Positions 18,289 through 26,876 of a DNA stretch of 54,516 nt are shown here, in pieces. The notes beneath the pieces were generated by a model. The model saw only the letters and a program-made list of their open reading frames with translations, did not search any database and had not been told where the DNA came from. Source of the DNA: Acidiferrimicrobium sp. IK (lineage in GTDB: Bacteria; Actinomycetota; Acidimicrobiia; Acidimicrobiales; Palsa-688); contig NZ_JAIMCB010000022.1 in assembly GCF_025499425.1 (NCBI RefSeq), positions 1 to 54,516 on the forward strand, in the 5' to 3' direction. Both the position numbers and the translations under genes were made by a program. Every line of letters starts with the position of its first letter. The first letter of the stretch is position 1.

Positions 18289-18406
18289 CCTTGACGCGAT
18301 CCTTGACACAACCCTTGCCACACCAAAATCGTGCAGCCCGGTCCCGGAAGAGGAAAATACCTGCTCAGAGGCAGTGTCCTGGCGCCTGTCAAGGATCTTG
18401 GCAAGG
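18289..18406. repeat. Phased 12-bp CCTTG(A/C)C repeats, three direct and two inverted
   Basis: CCTTGAC, CCTTGAC and CCTTGCC start at 18289, 18301 and 18313, exactly 12 bases apart. About 64 bases further, the reverse complements GTCAAGG (18388) and GGCAAGG (18400) occur, again 12 apart. The direct set lies 23 bases upstream of the sigma-like gene start. The arrangement suggests a multi-site operator, or iterons or an oriT accessory site. Confidence 0.75.
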
Positions 18407-18557
18407 TCCCCGACCCGCGGTTTCTCCGCAGCGGGGGCCCGGTCGGCGTCGAACCTGCCGCCCTGATGCCTTCGACAGCCGGGACCCCGTCCGGGCTCGC
18501 CGCCACGCTCGGCGCGTCCGCCAGCCGCCAGGTCGGGGCAGCCGCCTCAGAGGCCAA

Positions 18558-18580
18558 CCGTCCCCCCGGAGGGGGGACGG
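18558..18580. other. Perfect 10-bp GC-rich hairpin
   Basis: CCGTCCCCCC, loop GGA, GGGGGGACGG: a 10-bp stem with a three-base loop. No T-tract follows on either strand, so a classic intrinsic terminator is unlikely. It may be a structural element of the transfer origin or a transcription block between divergent genes. Confidence 0.6.
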
Positions 18581-18971
18581 GCGGCAGGGAGGGGGGCGGC
18601 AGCCGCACCACCAGCAGTGCACTGCGACGCCCGCTACGGGTGGCCTCTCCGACCGCCGGCGCAGCCGACATCCGCACCGGCGTCCGCACCTGCATCGGGT
18701 CGTATCGGCGGCAGGCTGCGGCCACGCAGGGTGGTGGTCGATCCCAGGGGTTCAGGGGCCGGCGCCGGGCTCACCGCCCTCGTTGGCCGCGGCACGGTCG
18801 GGGGCCGCCAGGGCCTTGCACCCTTGGGTGCCTATGTGTCGCTGCTGTCCTGGCCGTGCTTCCCACCGGGGGGCTTTCGCCTTGGGGCGACCTCAGGGGA
18901 CCCTCGAGACGGCCGGAGCGTCGGAGTGGAAAGTCCGAGAAGCGGACCGGACACCGGGGAGATACTGGACC

Positions 18972-19745
18972 ATGCTCGAGATACCTCCTCTCCCCGGCGG
19001 GACCATCCTGCTCGTCGAGGTCGGCTCCACCGCGCACGGCACGGGACTGCCCGGCGGCGAAGACCTCGATCAGCTCGGCGTAGTGGTCGAGTCGGCTGAA
19101 GAGGTCCTAGGGCTCGGCGAGACGGGGATGCGCTCGGTCATGCAACGCACCCAGCCGGAGGGCAGCAGGTCGGGGCCTGGTGACATCGACCGGACGCTCC
19201 ACTCGCTCCGACGGTTCCTGCGCCTCGCCGGCTCCGGCAACCCCTCGATCTTGATGGCGTTATGGGCGCCGGTCTTCCACGCCACCGACCAAGGACGCCA
19301 GCTCCAGGCGCTCGGCCCTAAGTTCGTCGGCCGCCACATCGTCCCCCGCTACCGCGGCTACATGCGGGCGCAGGCCGAACGGCTGCTCGGTATCCGCGGG
19401 AGGGGACACGGTCAGCGAGGGGGCGGCGGCCGCCTAGAACTCATCGAAGAGTTCGGCTACGACACCAAGTACGCGATGCACTGCGCCCGCCTCGGCTTCC
19501 AGTGCCTCGAACTGCTGACAACCGGGCACCTCAACCTGCCGATCCAAGGCGAGCCGGCCCGATGGCTCCTCGACGTCCGCCATGGTCGAGTGCCCTTCGA
19601 CGATTGGTGGCGTCGCAGCCTCGAACTCGACGCCACCCTCGCCACCTTCACCGACGACACCTCGATCCCGCCTGCCGTGGACCGGTCAGCGATCGAACGG
19701 TGGTCCGTCGACACCCACCTGCACGTCTGGGCAGACGCCCGGTGA
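18972..19745 (+). CDS. DNA polymerase beta-like nucleotidyltransferase
   Basis: 257 residues from ATG 18972. The N-terminus carries the Pol-beta nucleotidyltransferase signature: 'EVGSTAHGTGL' with Gly18-Ser19, then 'GGEDLDQLGVVVE', where Asp31 and Asp33 match the DxD metal-binding pair. The rest is helical ('RTLHSLRRFLRLAGSGNPS', 'YDTKYAMHCARLGFQCLELL', 'VPFDDWW') as in the RlaP-type family found with RNA-repair and phage genes. The longer upstream frame is Arg/Pro-rich and not protein-like, so the ATG is chosen. It is a monocistronic plus-strand gene, 135 bases before the restriction operon. It may transfer nucleotides to RNA or protein, for example as part of a MenT-like or tRNA-targeting system, but no partner is recognised. 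Assignment to the superfamily is firm; the reaction is unknown. Confidence 0.75.
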   Translation: MLEIPPLPGGTILLVEVGSTAHGTGLPGGEDLDQLGVVVESAEEVLGLGETGMRSVMQRTQPEGSRSGPGDIDRTLHSLRRFLRLAGSGNPSILMALWAPVFHATDQGRQLQALGPKFVGRHIVPRYRGYMRAQAERLLGIRGRGHGQRGGGGRLELIEEFGYDTKYAMHCARLGFQCLELLTTGHLNLPIQGEPARWLLDVRHGRVPFDDWWRRSLELDATLATFTDDTSIPPAVDRSAIERWSVDTHLHVWADAR

Positions 19746-19856
19746 CTCCACCCTGGAGCTGCAGCCTTGCCGCGGCGTGCTAGCGCCGACCACCTCCATT
19801 CTTCTGGTAGAGGCGTTGGTGGCAGGGGGCCCGGGCTGTCGCCAATCGGGCGTCAG

Positions 19857-19876
19857 GGAGGTTGTCGCTAACCTCC
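19857..19876. promoter_or_regulatory. Inverted repeat in the leader of the restriction operon
   Basis: GGAGGTT, spacer of six bases, AACCTCC: a perfect 7-bp inverted repeat ending four bases before the GTG start at 19881. It could be an operator. In RNA it could form a hairpin that hides the only GGAGG in the leader, so expression of the nuclease may be restrained. Confidence 0.5.
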
Positions 19877-19880
19877 GGGT

Positions 19881-22800
19881 GTGACCGAGGTTGCTGGGCT
19901 GGCGAACCCCATCCTCAACTCGCCGTACGACCCGCCTGGGGAGCACTTCGTTCTCGGTCCGAGCGGCCCCACGGGCGCCGTCAAGCCGGGGCGGCGGCCG
20001 AGCGAATCGTTCATCCCAGTGCCGGTTGGGCGGCGGCGCCGCGGTAATGCACCCGTCCTGAGGGACGACTCGGGCGAGCAGACGGGACTCGACTTCGACG
20101 TGACCGGCGAGCGTCGAGAGGTCAACTCGCTCATCAACGACATCCGCTCACGCGTGGACCGCTGGCGCGCCTACGGCTACCCGGGCGTCACACCCGTGAC
20201 CCGCAAGCTCCTCCAGCACTGGGCCGACCCGACTCGAGACGACCGAATGCTCTTCTGTCAGAGGGAGGCAGCCGAGACGGCTATCTACCTGGCAGAGGCT
20301 GCCGGCCGGAAAGGCGAGCCCGACTTCCGGACCCGGATCGACGCCGAGAACCAGACCCACAACGACGGGCTGCCCCGGGTCGGGCTCAAGATGGCCACCG
20401 GCAGCGGCAAGACCGTCGTCATGGCCATGCTCATCGCCTGGCACACCGCCAACAAGGCGTTCAGTCCCCGCGACGCCCGCTTCACCAACCGGTTCCTGGT
20501 GGTCACTCCTGGCATCACCATCCGCGACCGGTTGCGGGTCATCCTGCCGGCCGACTCCGAGAACTACTACCGCCAGCGCGACCTTGTCCCCCCGGACCTG
20601 TGGCCCACCCTTGCCGACGCGTCCATCTCTATCGTCAACTACCACACCTTCCTTCTCCGCGACGCCAAGGAGATGCGCGGGGTCGCCGCGAACACTCGCA
20701 AGCTCCTCACCGCCGGCAAGTCCGTCGACCCGTTCAAGGAGACCGAACCCCAGATGGTCGAGCGGGTCCTGCGCGACCTGGCCGGCCGGGGCAAGGGTGA
20801 GATCGTTGTTCTCAACGACGAAGCCCACCACTGCTACCAGGACCGGCCCCTGGCCGCCGACACCGTCCTCGACGCCACCACCAAGGCGGAAGCCAAAGAC
20901 CGCAACGAAGGCGCCCGCGTGTGGTTCCGTGGCATCCGGGCGGTTGCCCGAGCTGTCGGCGTCAAGGCGGTCTACGACCTGTCCGCCACCCCCTTCTACT
21001 TGGGCGGCTCGGGCTACCAGGAGGGCTACATCTTTCCCTGGGTAGTCAGCGACTTCTCCCTCATGGATGCCATCGAGTCCGGAATCGTCAAGGTCCCAAG
21101 AGTCCCCACCGACGACGACGCCGCCGGCGAGCAGCCCACCTACCTGGCCCTTTGGGACCACATCGGTGACCACCTGCCGAAGCGGGCTGGCCGCAAAGCC
21201 CAGTCTGACGCCGAATGGACGCCGCCGAAAGAGCTCCAAGGGGCCCTTGAGAGCCTGTATCGCAGCTACCAGCGCCGCTACGCCGAATGGCAGGCGACCC
21301 TCGAGGCCCGAGGCGAGCCGCCCCCGGTGTTCATCGTCGTGTGCCCCAACACCATCGTGTCCAAGCTGGTCTACGACTGGATCTCAGGCGTGGAGATCGA
21401 AGCCGCCGACGGCCGCGAGGTCCTCCGACCCGGAAAACTCGACCTGCTCTCCAACGTGGCGGACGGGCAATGGCTGCGTCGACCCCGCACCATCCTCATC
21501 GACTCCGCCCAGCTCGAATCCGGGCAAGCCATGAAGCAGGACTTCAAGGACGTCGCTGCCCGAGAGATCGACGTGTTCAAAGCGGAGTTCCGCCGCCGCA
21601 ACCCCGGCGCCGATGTCGACAAGCTCACCGACGAGGACCTCCTCCGCGAGGTCATGAACACGGTGGGCAAAAAGGGCCGGCTGGGCGAGCACGTCCGAGC
21701 CGTTGTGTCAGTCTCCATGCTGACCGAGGGCTGGGACACCAACACCGTCAGCCACATCCTTGGTATCCGCCGCTTCGGTTCGCAGCTCCTCTGTGAACAG
21801 GTCGTCGGCCGAGGCCTGCGCCGCCGCAGCTACGCCCCCAACGACAACGGCCGGTTCGAGCCGGAGTACGCCGAGGTCTACGGCGTCCCGTTCGCGTTCT
21901 TGCCCAGCGAGAAGTCCATCGCCCCCGCCCCGCCGTCCCGACCGGCGATCGAGGTACGGGCTCTCGACGAACGCCTCCCGCTGCGGATCACCTTCCCCAA
22001 GGTCGACGGCTACCGCATCGAGGTTCCCGAGATGCCGGTCGCCTTCGACAAGACGGACACCTCGACGCTCCACGTCGACCGGGAGCTGGTCCCCACCTGG
22101 ACCGAGACCTCGGGGCTCGCCGGCGGCTCGGACCGCCAGGAGCTGGAACGCATCCAGCACGCCCGCCCGCAGGAGGTCGCATACTCCGTCGCCGCGGACG
22201 TCCTCCGCCGGCACCTCCCCGGCCATGACGGCGCCCTCAAGCCGTGGCTGTTCCCGGCCATCGTCGACCTGACCAAGCAATGGCTCGACCCCGAATCGAA
22301 GCGGGTCACGTTCGCGCCCGGGACTCCGGTCGGGACCCTGCTGCTCGCCGAACCGTCCGCCCAGGCCGCCCAAGCACTCTTCTCCGCCATCGCCGGATAT
22401 CCCGAGGCCCGCAACGAGATCCTCCGCCCGATCCTCCGTCGCTACGACGGGGAAGGGTCGACCGACACGGTCAGCTTCGTCACCCGCAAGGTCGTCATCG
22501 ACGCCACTAAGTCCCACGTCAGCCACGTGGTCCTCGACGGCGCCAAGGGCAACAGCTGGGAGCAGACCCTCGCCGGCCTTCTCGAAGCCGACGACCGGGT
22601 GGCCGCCTACGTGAAGAACGACCACCTCGGCTTCACCATCCCCTACCTGTGGAAGGGCCGCAGCCACGACTACTGGCCCGACTTCCTCGTCCGACTGGTC
22701 GACCGGCCCGGCGACGAGCACACCCGAACCCTCGTCGTCGAAGTGTCCGGCGGCCGCAAGGACCAAGAGACCGCAGCGGTCAAAGCCCGCACTGCTCGCG

Positions 22801-22979
22801 ACCAGTGGTGCACGGCGGTCAACAACCACGGCGGGTTCGGACGCTGGGGCTACGTCGAGATCACCAGCATGCTCGGCGCCGACATCGCCCTCAGCGACGC
22901 CATCGAAGCCCTCCGGGCCGACGCACCGATCACGGGCGACCCCGAACGAATCGACTACCTCACCGGAGGAACCTCCTGA
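19881..22979 (+). CDS. Helicase-nuclease restriction enzyme (type III Res-like, BPTD_3080-type)
   Basis: 1032 residues from GTG 19881. An SF2 helicase core is clear: Walker A 'MATGSGKTV' (Lys177), Walker B/DEAH 'NDEAHHC' (Asp313-His316), motif III 'DLSATPFYLGG', motif V region 'SMLTEGWDTNTV' and motif VI 'QVVGRGLRRR'. Near the C-terminus is a PD-(D/E)XK-like nuclease: 'DYWPDFLVR' (Asp934) and 'LVVEVSGGRKD' (Glu954, Lys960). The Lys is displaced from the usual ExK position. The architecture matches Res subunits of type III-like systems, which translocate or loop DNA and cut it when unmodified. Its stop overlaps the methyltransferase ATG (TGATG), so both are translationally coupled. The leader has an inverted repeat. 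All motifs look intact. Confidence 0.88.
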   Translation: MTEVAGLANPILNSPYDPPGEHFVLGPSGPTGAVKPGRRPSESFIPVPVGRRRRGNAPVLRDDSGEQTGLDFDVTGERREVNSLINDIRSRVDRWRAYGYPGVTPVTRKLLQHWADPTRDDRMLFCQREAAETAIYLAEAAGRKGEPDFRTRIDAENQTHNDGLPRVGLKMATGSGKTVVMAMLIAWHTANKAFSPRDARFTNRFLVVTPGITIRDRLRVILPADSENYYRQRDLVPPDLWPTLADASISIVNYHTFLLRDAKEMRGVAANTRKLLTAGKSVDPFKETEPQMVERVLRDLAGRGKGEIVVLNDEAHHCYQDRPLAADTVLDATTKAEAKDRNEGARVWFRGIRAVARAVGVKAVYDLSATPFYLGGSGYQEGYIFPWVVSDFSLMDAIESGIVKVPRVPTDDDAAGEQPTYLALWDHIGDHLPKRAGRKAQSDAEWTPPKELQGALESLYRSYQRRYAEWQATLEARGEPPPVFIVVCPNTIVSKLVYDWISGVEIEAADGREVLRPGKLDLLSNVADGQWLRRPRTILIDSAQLESGQAMKQDFKDVAAREIDVFKAEFRRRNPGADVDKLTDEDLLREVMNTVGKKGRLGEHVRAVVSVSMLTEGWDTNTVSHILGIRRFGSQLLCEQVVGRGLRRRSYAPNDNGRFEPEYAEVYGVPFAFLPSEKSIAPAPPSRPAIEVRALDERLPLRITFPKVDGYRIEVPEMPVAFDKTDTSTLHVDRELVPTWTETSGLAGGSDRQELERIQHARPQEVAYSVAADVLRRHLPGHDGALKPWLFPAIVDLTKQWLDPESKRVTFAPGTPVGTLLLAEPSAQAAQALFSAIAGYPEARNEILRPILRRYDGEGSTDTVSFVTRKVVIDATKSHVSHVVLDGAKGNSWEQTLAGLLEADDRVAAYVKNDHLGFTIPYLWKGRSHDYWPDFLVRLVDRPGDEHTRTLVVEVSGGRKDQETAAVKARTARDQWCTAVNNHGGFGRWGYVEITSMLGADIALSDAIEALRADAPITGDPERIDYLTGGTS

Positions 22980-25666
22980 TGCCGCCGAAGAAGCCCTCGG
23001 GACCGACACCGGTCGAGGCCATCACCCACGCCGACAAGCGGGCCAACCTCCCCACCGCCGACGCCCAGGACCTGGTCAGCCCCGACATCGACGCGGATCT
23101 CACCGTCAGGTATCCCCGCAACCTCTCGACGCCGATGCTGGTGTGGCAGGGCAAGGAAGAGGCAGACCAAGACGACCTCACCACCGAGGCTCCCCCGATC
23201 TACATCCAGGAGAAGATCGACCCCCGGGCCATCATCGACGACCTCAAGAAGCACGGCGCTTCCAACCCCGCGGAGGCGCCGACACTCTTCGACAGCTTCG
23301 ACGGTCTCACCGACCTCGACCTCGTCGAGTTCTACAAGCATGAGGCCAACTGGTCCAACCGCATGATCCTCGGCGACAGCCTCCAGGTCATGGCGAGCCT
23401 CGACAGCCGGGAACGGCTCCGAGGCAAGGTCCAGATGATCTACATGGACCCGCCGTACGGCATCAAGTTCGGGTCCAACTGGCAGGTCTCCACCCGCCGG
23501 CGTGACGTCCGCGACGGCAAGCTCGAGGACCTTCCCCGAGAGGTCGAACAGATCAAAGCGTTCCGTGACACGTGGGAGCTTGGGGTTTCATCCTATCTCT
23601 CGTATCTCAGGGATCGATTATTGGTATCCCGGGACCTCTTGGCAGAATCGGGGAGCGTCCTTGTCCAGATCGGGGACGAAAACGTGCACCGAGTACGGTG
23701 CCTCCTCGATGAGGTCTTTGGTCCTGAGAACTTTGTTAGCCAAATAACGTTCGGAAAAACTGCGACTACTACAGGCGAAGGTCTGGCGGCGACCGGAGAT
23801 TTCATGCTCTGGTATGCAAGGTCTAAACCAGACATGAAATACCGTCAGCTTTATGCCACGAAAATAATAGGCGGCGCCGGGGGGAGCTTGTATGGCAGCG
23901 TACTTCTCGGAGACGGGACCCGGCGTCCGCTCAGACCGGAGGAGCGTGCGGACAGTAGTACCCTCCCCGAGGGGGCGCTGATTTTCGGACTCGATAACCT
24001 CACCTCGCCCCGTGTCAGAAGTAACCGTACGGGGTATTTTCCGGTTGAATTGGACGGCCGTTCGTTCTTGCCTGCGAAGGGTGAGTGGAAAACTCACGCT
24101 AGCGGTATGGCACGCCTGAAGGTAGCTGGACGTCTTAGTCGGAGTGGGACCGGACTTGGCTATCTGAGATTCGCTGATGATTTCCCGGTCTTCCCGCTCA
24201 GCAATATCTGGACAGATACTGTCGGTCAGAATCAATATGCGGGTGACAAGCTCTACGTTGTTCAGACCGCGTTGAGAGTCGTGCAGCGATGCATGCTGAT
24301 GGCAACGGATCCCGGTGACCTCGTCCTTGATCCGACCTGCGGTTCAGGCTCGACTGCCTACGTCGCCGAACAGTGGGGCCGACGGTGGATCACCATTGAC
24401 ACCTCTCGAGTCGCGCTAGCTCTCGCACGCCAACGGGTCATGGGTGCTCGCTTCCCGTACTACCTCCTCCGGGACTCTCAGGAGGGTCGCAAGAAGGAGG
24501 TGGAGCTCAGTGCGACTCCGCCTCCGCCGGCTGAGGTTCACGGTGACATCCGCCAGGGCTTCGTGTACGAGCGAGTCCAGCACATCACCCTGAAGTCGAT
24601 CGCCAACAACCCTGACATCGTCGATGGGATGTCTCGGGAGCAGATCGACGCAGCGATCAAGCGCCACGCTGAGTATGAGGAGCTGGTCGACAGGCCCTAC
24701 GAGGACAAGCGCAAGGTCCGGGTGACCGGTCCGTTCACGGTGGAGAGCCTGTCACCGCACCGTTCGTTGGCGTTCGCGCCGAGCAGTGAGCCTGTCTCCG
24801 AGCGAGAAGCCGCCAAGGATCCTGACGCCCCGACCTTCGAGCAGACGATCCTCGACAACCTTCGAGCCGCCGGCGTGCAGAACGGTCGCAAGGCTGAGCG
24901 TCTGACCTTCGACGACGTTGAGTCCTACGCCGGGCTCCACATCCAAGCGGTGGGCACCCGGGAGGGGGACGGCGCTGGGCCGTCCCGAGTCGGCGTCTCC
25001 ATCGGCCCGCAGTACGGCACCGTGTCCGCCAAGTTCGTCAAGGACGCGGCTCGAGAGGCCACCAAGGCGTCGGACATCGACCTGTTGTGCATCCTGGGCT
25101 TCGCCTTCGATCCCCAGGTGCTCGGCGCTGCCGAGGAGTTCGCCGCTACCGATGAGAGCTTCGACGTCGCCGCCGAGCGCAGCCTCGGGCGGGTCCCGGT
25201 CCTCCTGGTGCGGATGAACGCGGACCTGGTGATGGGGGAGGAGCTCAAGAAGACCGGCGCCGGCAACCTCTTCACCGTGTTCGGCGAGCCCGACATCACC
25301 CTCAGTCAGACCGATGACGGTCAGTTGACCGTCGAGATCCGAGGTGTCGACGTCTACGACCCGACCATTGGCGAGGTCCGCAGCGGCGGCACCGACCAGA
25401 TTGCGTTGTGGATGATCGACACCGACTACGACGAGGAGTCGTTCTTCGTCCGGCACTGCTACTTCACGGGCGGTCAAGACCCCTACAAGCGGCTCAAGCA
25501 GGCCCTCAAGGCAGACATCGACGAGGAGGCCTGGTCGTCGCTGTATCAGACGGCCTCCCGGCCATTCCCGGCGCCGTCGACTGGGAAGATCGCCGTCAAG
25601 GTCATCAACGACTACGGCGACGAGGTGGTCAAGGTGCTTGATGTAGAGGCGACGCTCGCAAGGTGA
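22979..25666 (+). CDS. Beta-class adenine-type DNA methyltransferase (type III Mod-like)
   Basis: 895 residues. Catalytic motif IV 'MDPPYGI' (DPPY, 157-160) comes before the cofactor motif I 'LDPTCGSGST' (from Asp451), which defines a beta-class amino-methyltransferase. 'NRMILGDSLQVM' and 'GSVLVQIGDENVHRVR' are also typical. The segment between the motifs (about residues 200-440) holds the target-recognition domain. Its DNA, roughly 23580-24300, is visibly AT-richer than both flanks, which suggests an exchanged specificity module. A long C-terminal part of about 400 residues ('ADIDEEAWSSLYQ', 'KVINDYGDEVVKV') is usual in this family and probably contacts the nuclease. ATG 22979 overlaps the previous stop by one base; the longer upstream frame is antisense-like. 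The enzyme protects host DNA at sites cut by the partner. Confidence 0.9.
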   Translation: MPPKKPSGPTPVEAITHADKRANLPTADAQDLVSPDIDADLTVRYPRNLSTPMLVWQGKEEADQDDLTTEAPPIYIQEKIDPRAIIDDLKKHGASNPAEAPTLFDSFDGLTDLDLVEFYKHEANWSNRMILGDSLQVMASLDSRERLRGKVQMIYMDPPYGIKFGSNWQVSTRRRDVRDGKLEDLPREVEQIKAFRDTWELGVSSYLSYLRDRLLVSRDLLAESGSVLVQIGDENVHRVRCLLDEVFGPENFVSQITFGKTATTTGEGLAATGDFMLWYARSKPDMKYRQLYATKIIGGAGGSLYGSVLLGDGTRRPLRPEERADSSTLPEGALIFGLDNLTSPRVRSNRTGYFPVELDGRSFLPAKGEWKTHASGMARLKVAGRLSRSGTGLGYLRFADDFPVFPLSNIWTDTVGQNQYAGDKLYVVQTALRVVQRCMLMATDPGDLVLDPTCGSGSTAYVAEQWGRRWITIDTSRVALALARQRVMGARFPYYLLRDSQEGRKKEVELSATPPPPAEVHGDIRQGFVYERVQHITLKSIANNPDIVDGMSREQIDAAIKRHAEYEELVDRPYEDKRKVRVTGPFTVESLSPHRSLAFAPSSEPVSEREAAKDPDAPTFEQTILDNLRAAGVQNGRKAERLTFDDVESYAGLHIQAVGTREGDGAGPSRVGVSIGPQYGTVSAKFVKDAAREATKASDIDLLCILGFAFDPQVLGAAEEFAATDESFDVAAERSLGRVPVLLVRMNADLVMGEELKKTGAGNLFTVFGEPDITLSQTDDGQLTVEIRGVDVYDPTIGEVRSGGTDQIALWMIDTDYDEESFFVRHCYFTGGQDPYKRLKQALKADIDEEAWSSLYQTASRPFPAPSTGKIAVKVINDYGDEVVKVLDVEATLAR

Positions 25667-25730
25667 TCGCCTGCGACTTGCGGCCGAGGGGCGGTATGTC
25701 TCACCGGCGCGTCACGATGGTTCGGTGTCC

Positions 25731-26876
25731 ATGCGTGTAGAAGTCGAACCCGAGATGCTGGTCTGGGCCCGCCAGCGATCCGGCCTGACCGTCGGAGACC
25801 TTGGGCACCGGTTTCCTAGGTTGGCGGACTGGGAGCGCGGTGAGCGGCTGCCGACATTGAAACAGTTGGAGAGCTACGCGCAGGCCACTCACACGCCGGT
25901 CGGATTTCTCTTCCTCTCTGAACCTCCAGCGGAGTCGATCCCGATCCCGGACTTCCGGACGATGGGCGACGTCGGGGTTCGGCGTGCGAGCCCGGACCTG
26001 TTGGAAACGATCTACCTCTGCGAGCAACGCCAGGAGTGGTATCGGGACTTCGCCCAGCTCAACGGCGAGGAGCCGGTTGCGGCCGTCGGGTCGTTGGACG
26101 TGGCTGTCCCGGTCGTTGACGCCGCCTCGGTCATGCGGTCTGCGCTTCGGTTCTCTGTCGGCGAGCGCGGCGGGTCGTGGTCCGATGCCTTTCGGCTGTT
26201 GGCCCAGCGGGCGGAGGATCTCGGGGTGCTCGTCATGGTGAGCGGGGTCGTGGGGAGCAACACCCATCGGAGGCTTGATCCTGCGGAGTTCCGAGGGTTC
26301 GCGTTGGTCGACGACCGGGCCCCGTTGGTGTTCTTGAACGGAGCGGACACCAAGGCGGCCCAGATCTTCACGCTCGTCCACGAGCTGGCGCACGTGTGGA
26401 TCGGCGGGACGGCACTCGACGACATCGATCCGGCAGCGGAGCGAGGCGGGGCGACGGAGCGCTGGTGCAACCAGGTCGCGGCCGAGGTCTTGCTCCCACT
26501 GGCTGCGGGCCGGGACGACCTGCTGGCCGACGAGCCACTGACCGACAAGCTCGAACGGGTCGCCCGCCGCTACAAGGTCAGCACGCTTGTCGTGCTCCGC
26601 CGGGTCCATGACGCTGGCGGACTGACCTGGGACGCCTACCGGACTGCGTACCGAGCGGAGCTGGATCGGATCATGGGGATTGTCGAGGCACGCGGCGGCC
26701 GCAGCGGTGGGAACTTCTTCAACACCCAGCCGGCCCGGGTCAGCCGCCGGTTCGCTCGGGCGGTGGTCACCAGCACCCTCGAGGGGCAGACCCTGCATCG
26801 CGACGCGTTCCGGATGCTCGGTCTCAAGAAGGCGACCACCTTCCAGGAGATGGCTGCTCGTCTCGGGACGAGCTAA
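25731..26876 (+). CDS. XRE-type/ImmA-IrrE metallopeptidase (antitoxin-like regulator)
   Basis: 381 residues from ATG 25731 (GTG 25725 is possible). The N-terminal 60 residues form an XRE-like helix-turn-helix ('WARQRSGLTVGDLGHRFP', 'LADWERGERLPTLKQLESYA'). A linker ('IPIPDFRTMGD') and an ImmA/IrrE (COG2856) zinc peptidase follow, with 'LVHELAHVWIG' (His217, Glu218, His221) and the downstream Glu-containing 'CNQVAAEVLLP'. Such proteins often repress their own operon and are paired with toxins of the DUF4411 PIN-like type; exactly such a gene follows with a one-base overlap (TAATG). The gene lies 64 bases after the methyltransferase on the same strand. It may regulate the restriction operon or guard it as an addiction module. 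The active site is intact. Confidence 0.85.
   Translation: MRVEVEPEMLVWARQRSGLTVGDLGHRFPRLADWERGERLPTLKQLESYAQATHTPVGFLFLSEPPAESIPIPDFRTMGDVGVRRASPDLLETIYLCEQRQEWYRDFAQLNGEEPVAAVGSLDVAVPVVDAASVMRSALRFSVGERGGSWSDAFRLLAQRAEDLGVLVMVSGVVGSNTHRRLDPAEFRGFALVDDRAPLVFLNGADTKAAQIFTLVHELAHVWIGGTALDDIDPAAERGGATERWCNQVAAEVLLPLAAGRDDLLADEPLTDKLERVARRYKVSTLVVLRRVHDAGGLTWDAYRTAYRAELDRIMGIVEARGGRSGGNFFNTQPARVSRRFARAVVTSTLEGQTLHRDAFRMLGLKKATTFQEMAARLGTS

Larger units (their letters stand above)
18267..18971. other. Non-coding region upstream of the conjugation operon (candidate oriT/operator region)
   Basis: About 700 bases between the divergent sigma-like and nucleotidyltransferase genes. Open frames here are Pro/Arg/Gly-rich and show no motifs. 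The region holds phased CCTTGAC-type repeats (18289-18406) and a 10-bp perfect hairpin (18558-18580). Its position upstream of a relaxase operon is where oriT is often found; no nic consensus was recognised. Confidence 0.5.

Noticed and set aside
18301..18324. CRISPR-like array
   Set aside because: Only three 12-base units without spacers; better explained as protein-binding sites.
17508..18725. Extended 405-codon form of the sigma-like protein
   Set aside because: The extra N-terminus crosses the phased repeats and hairpin and is not protein-like; ATG 18266 fits better.
19881..22979. Loss of the nuclease Lys in the ExK motif as an inactivating mutation
   Set aside because: E-V-S-G with a displaced Lys seems usual for this restriction family, so I do not treat it as damage.
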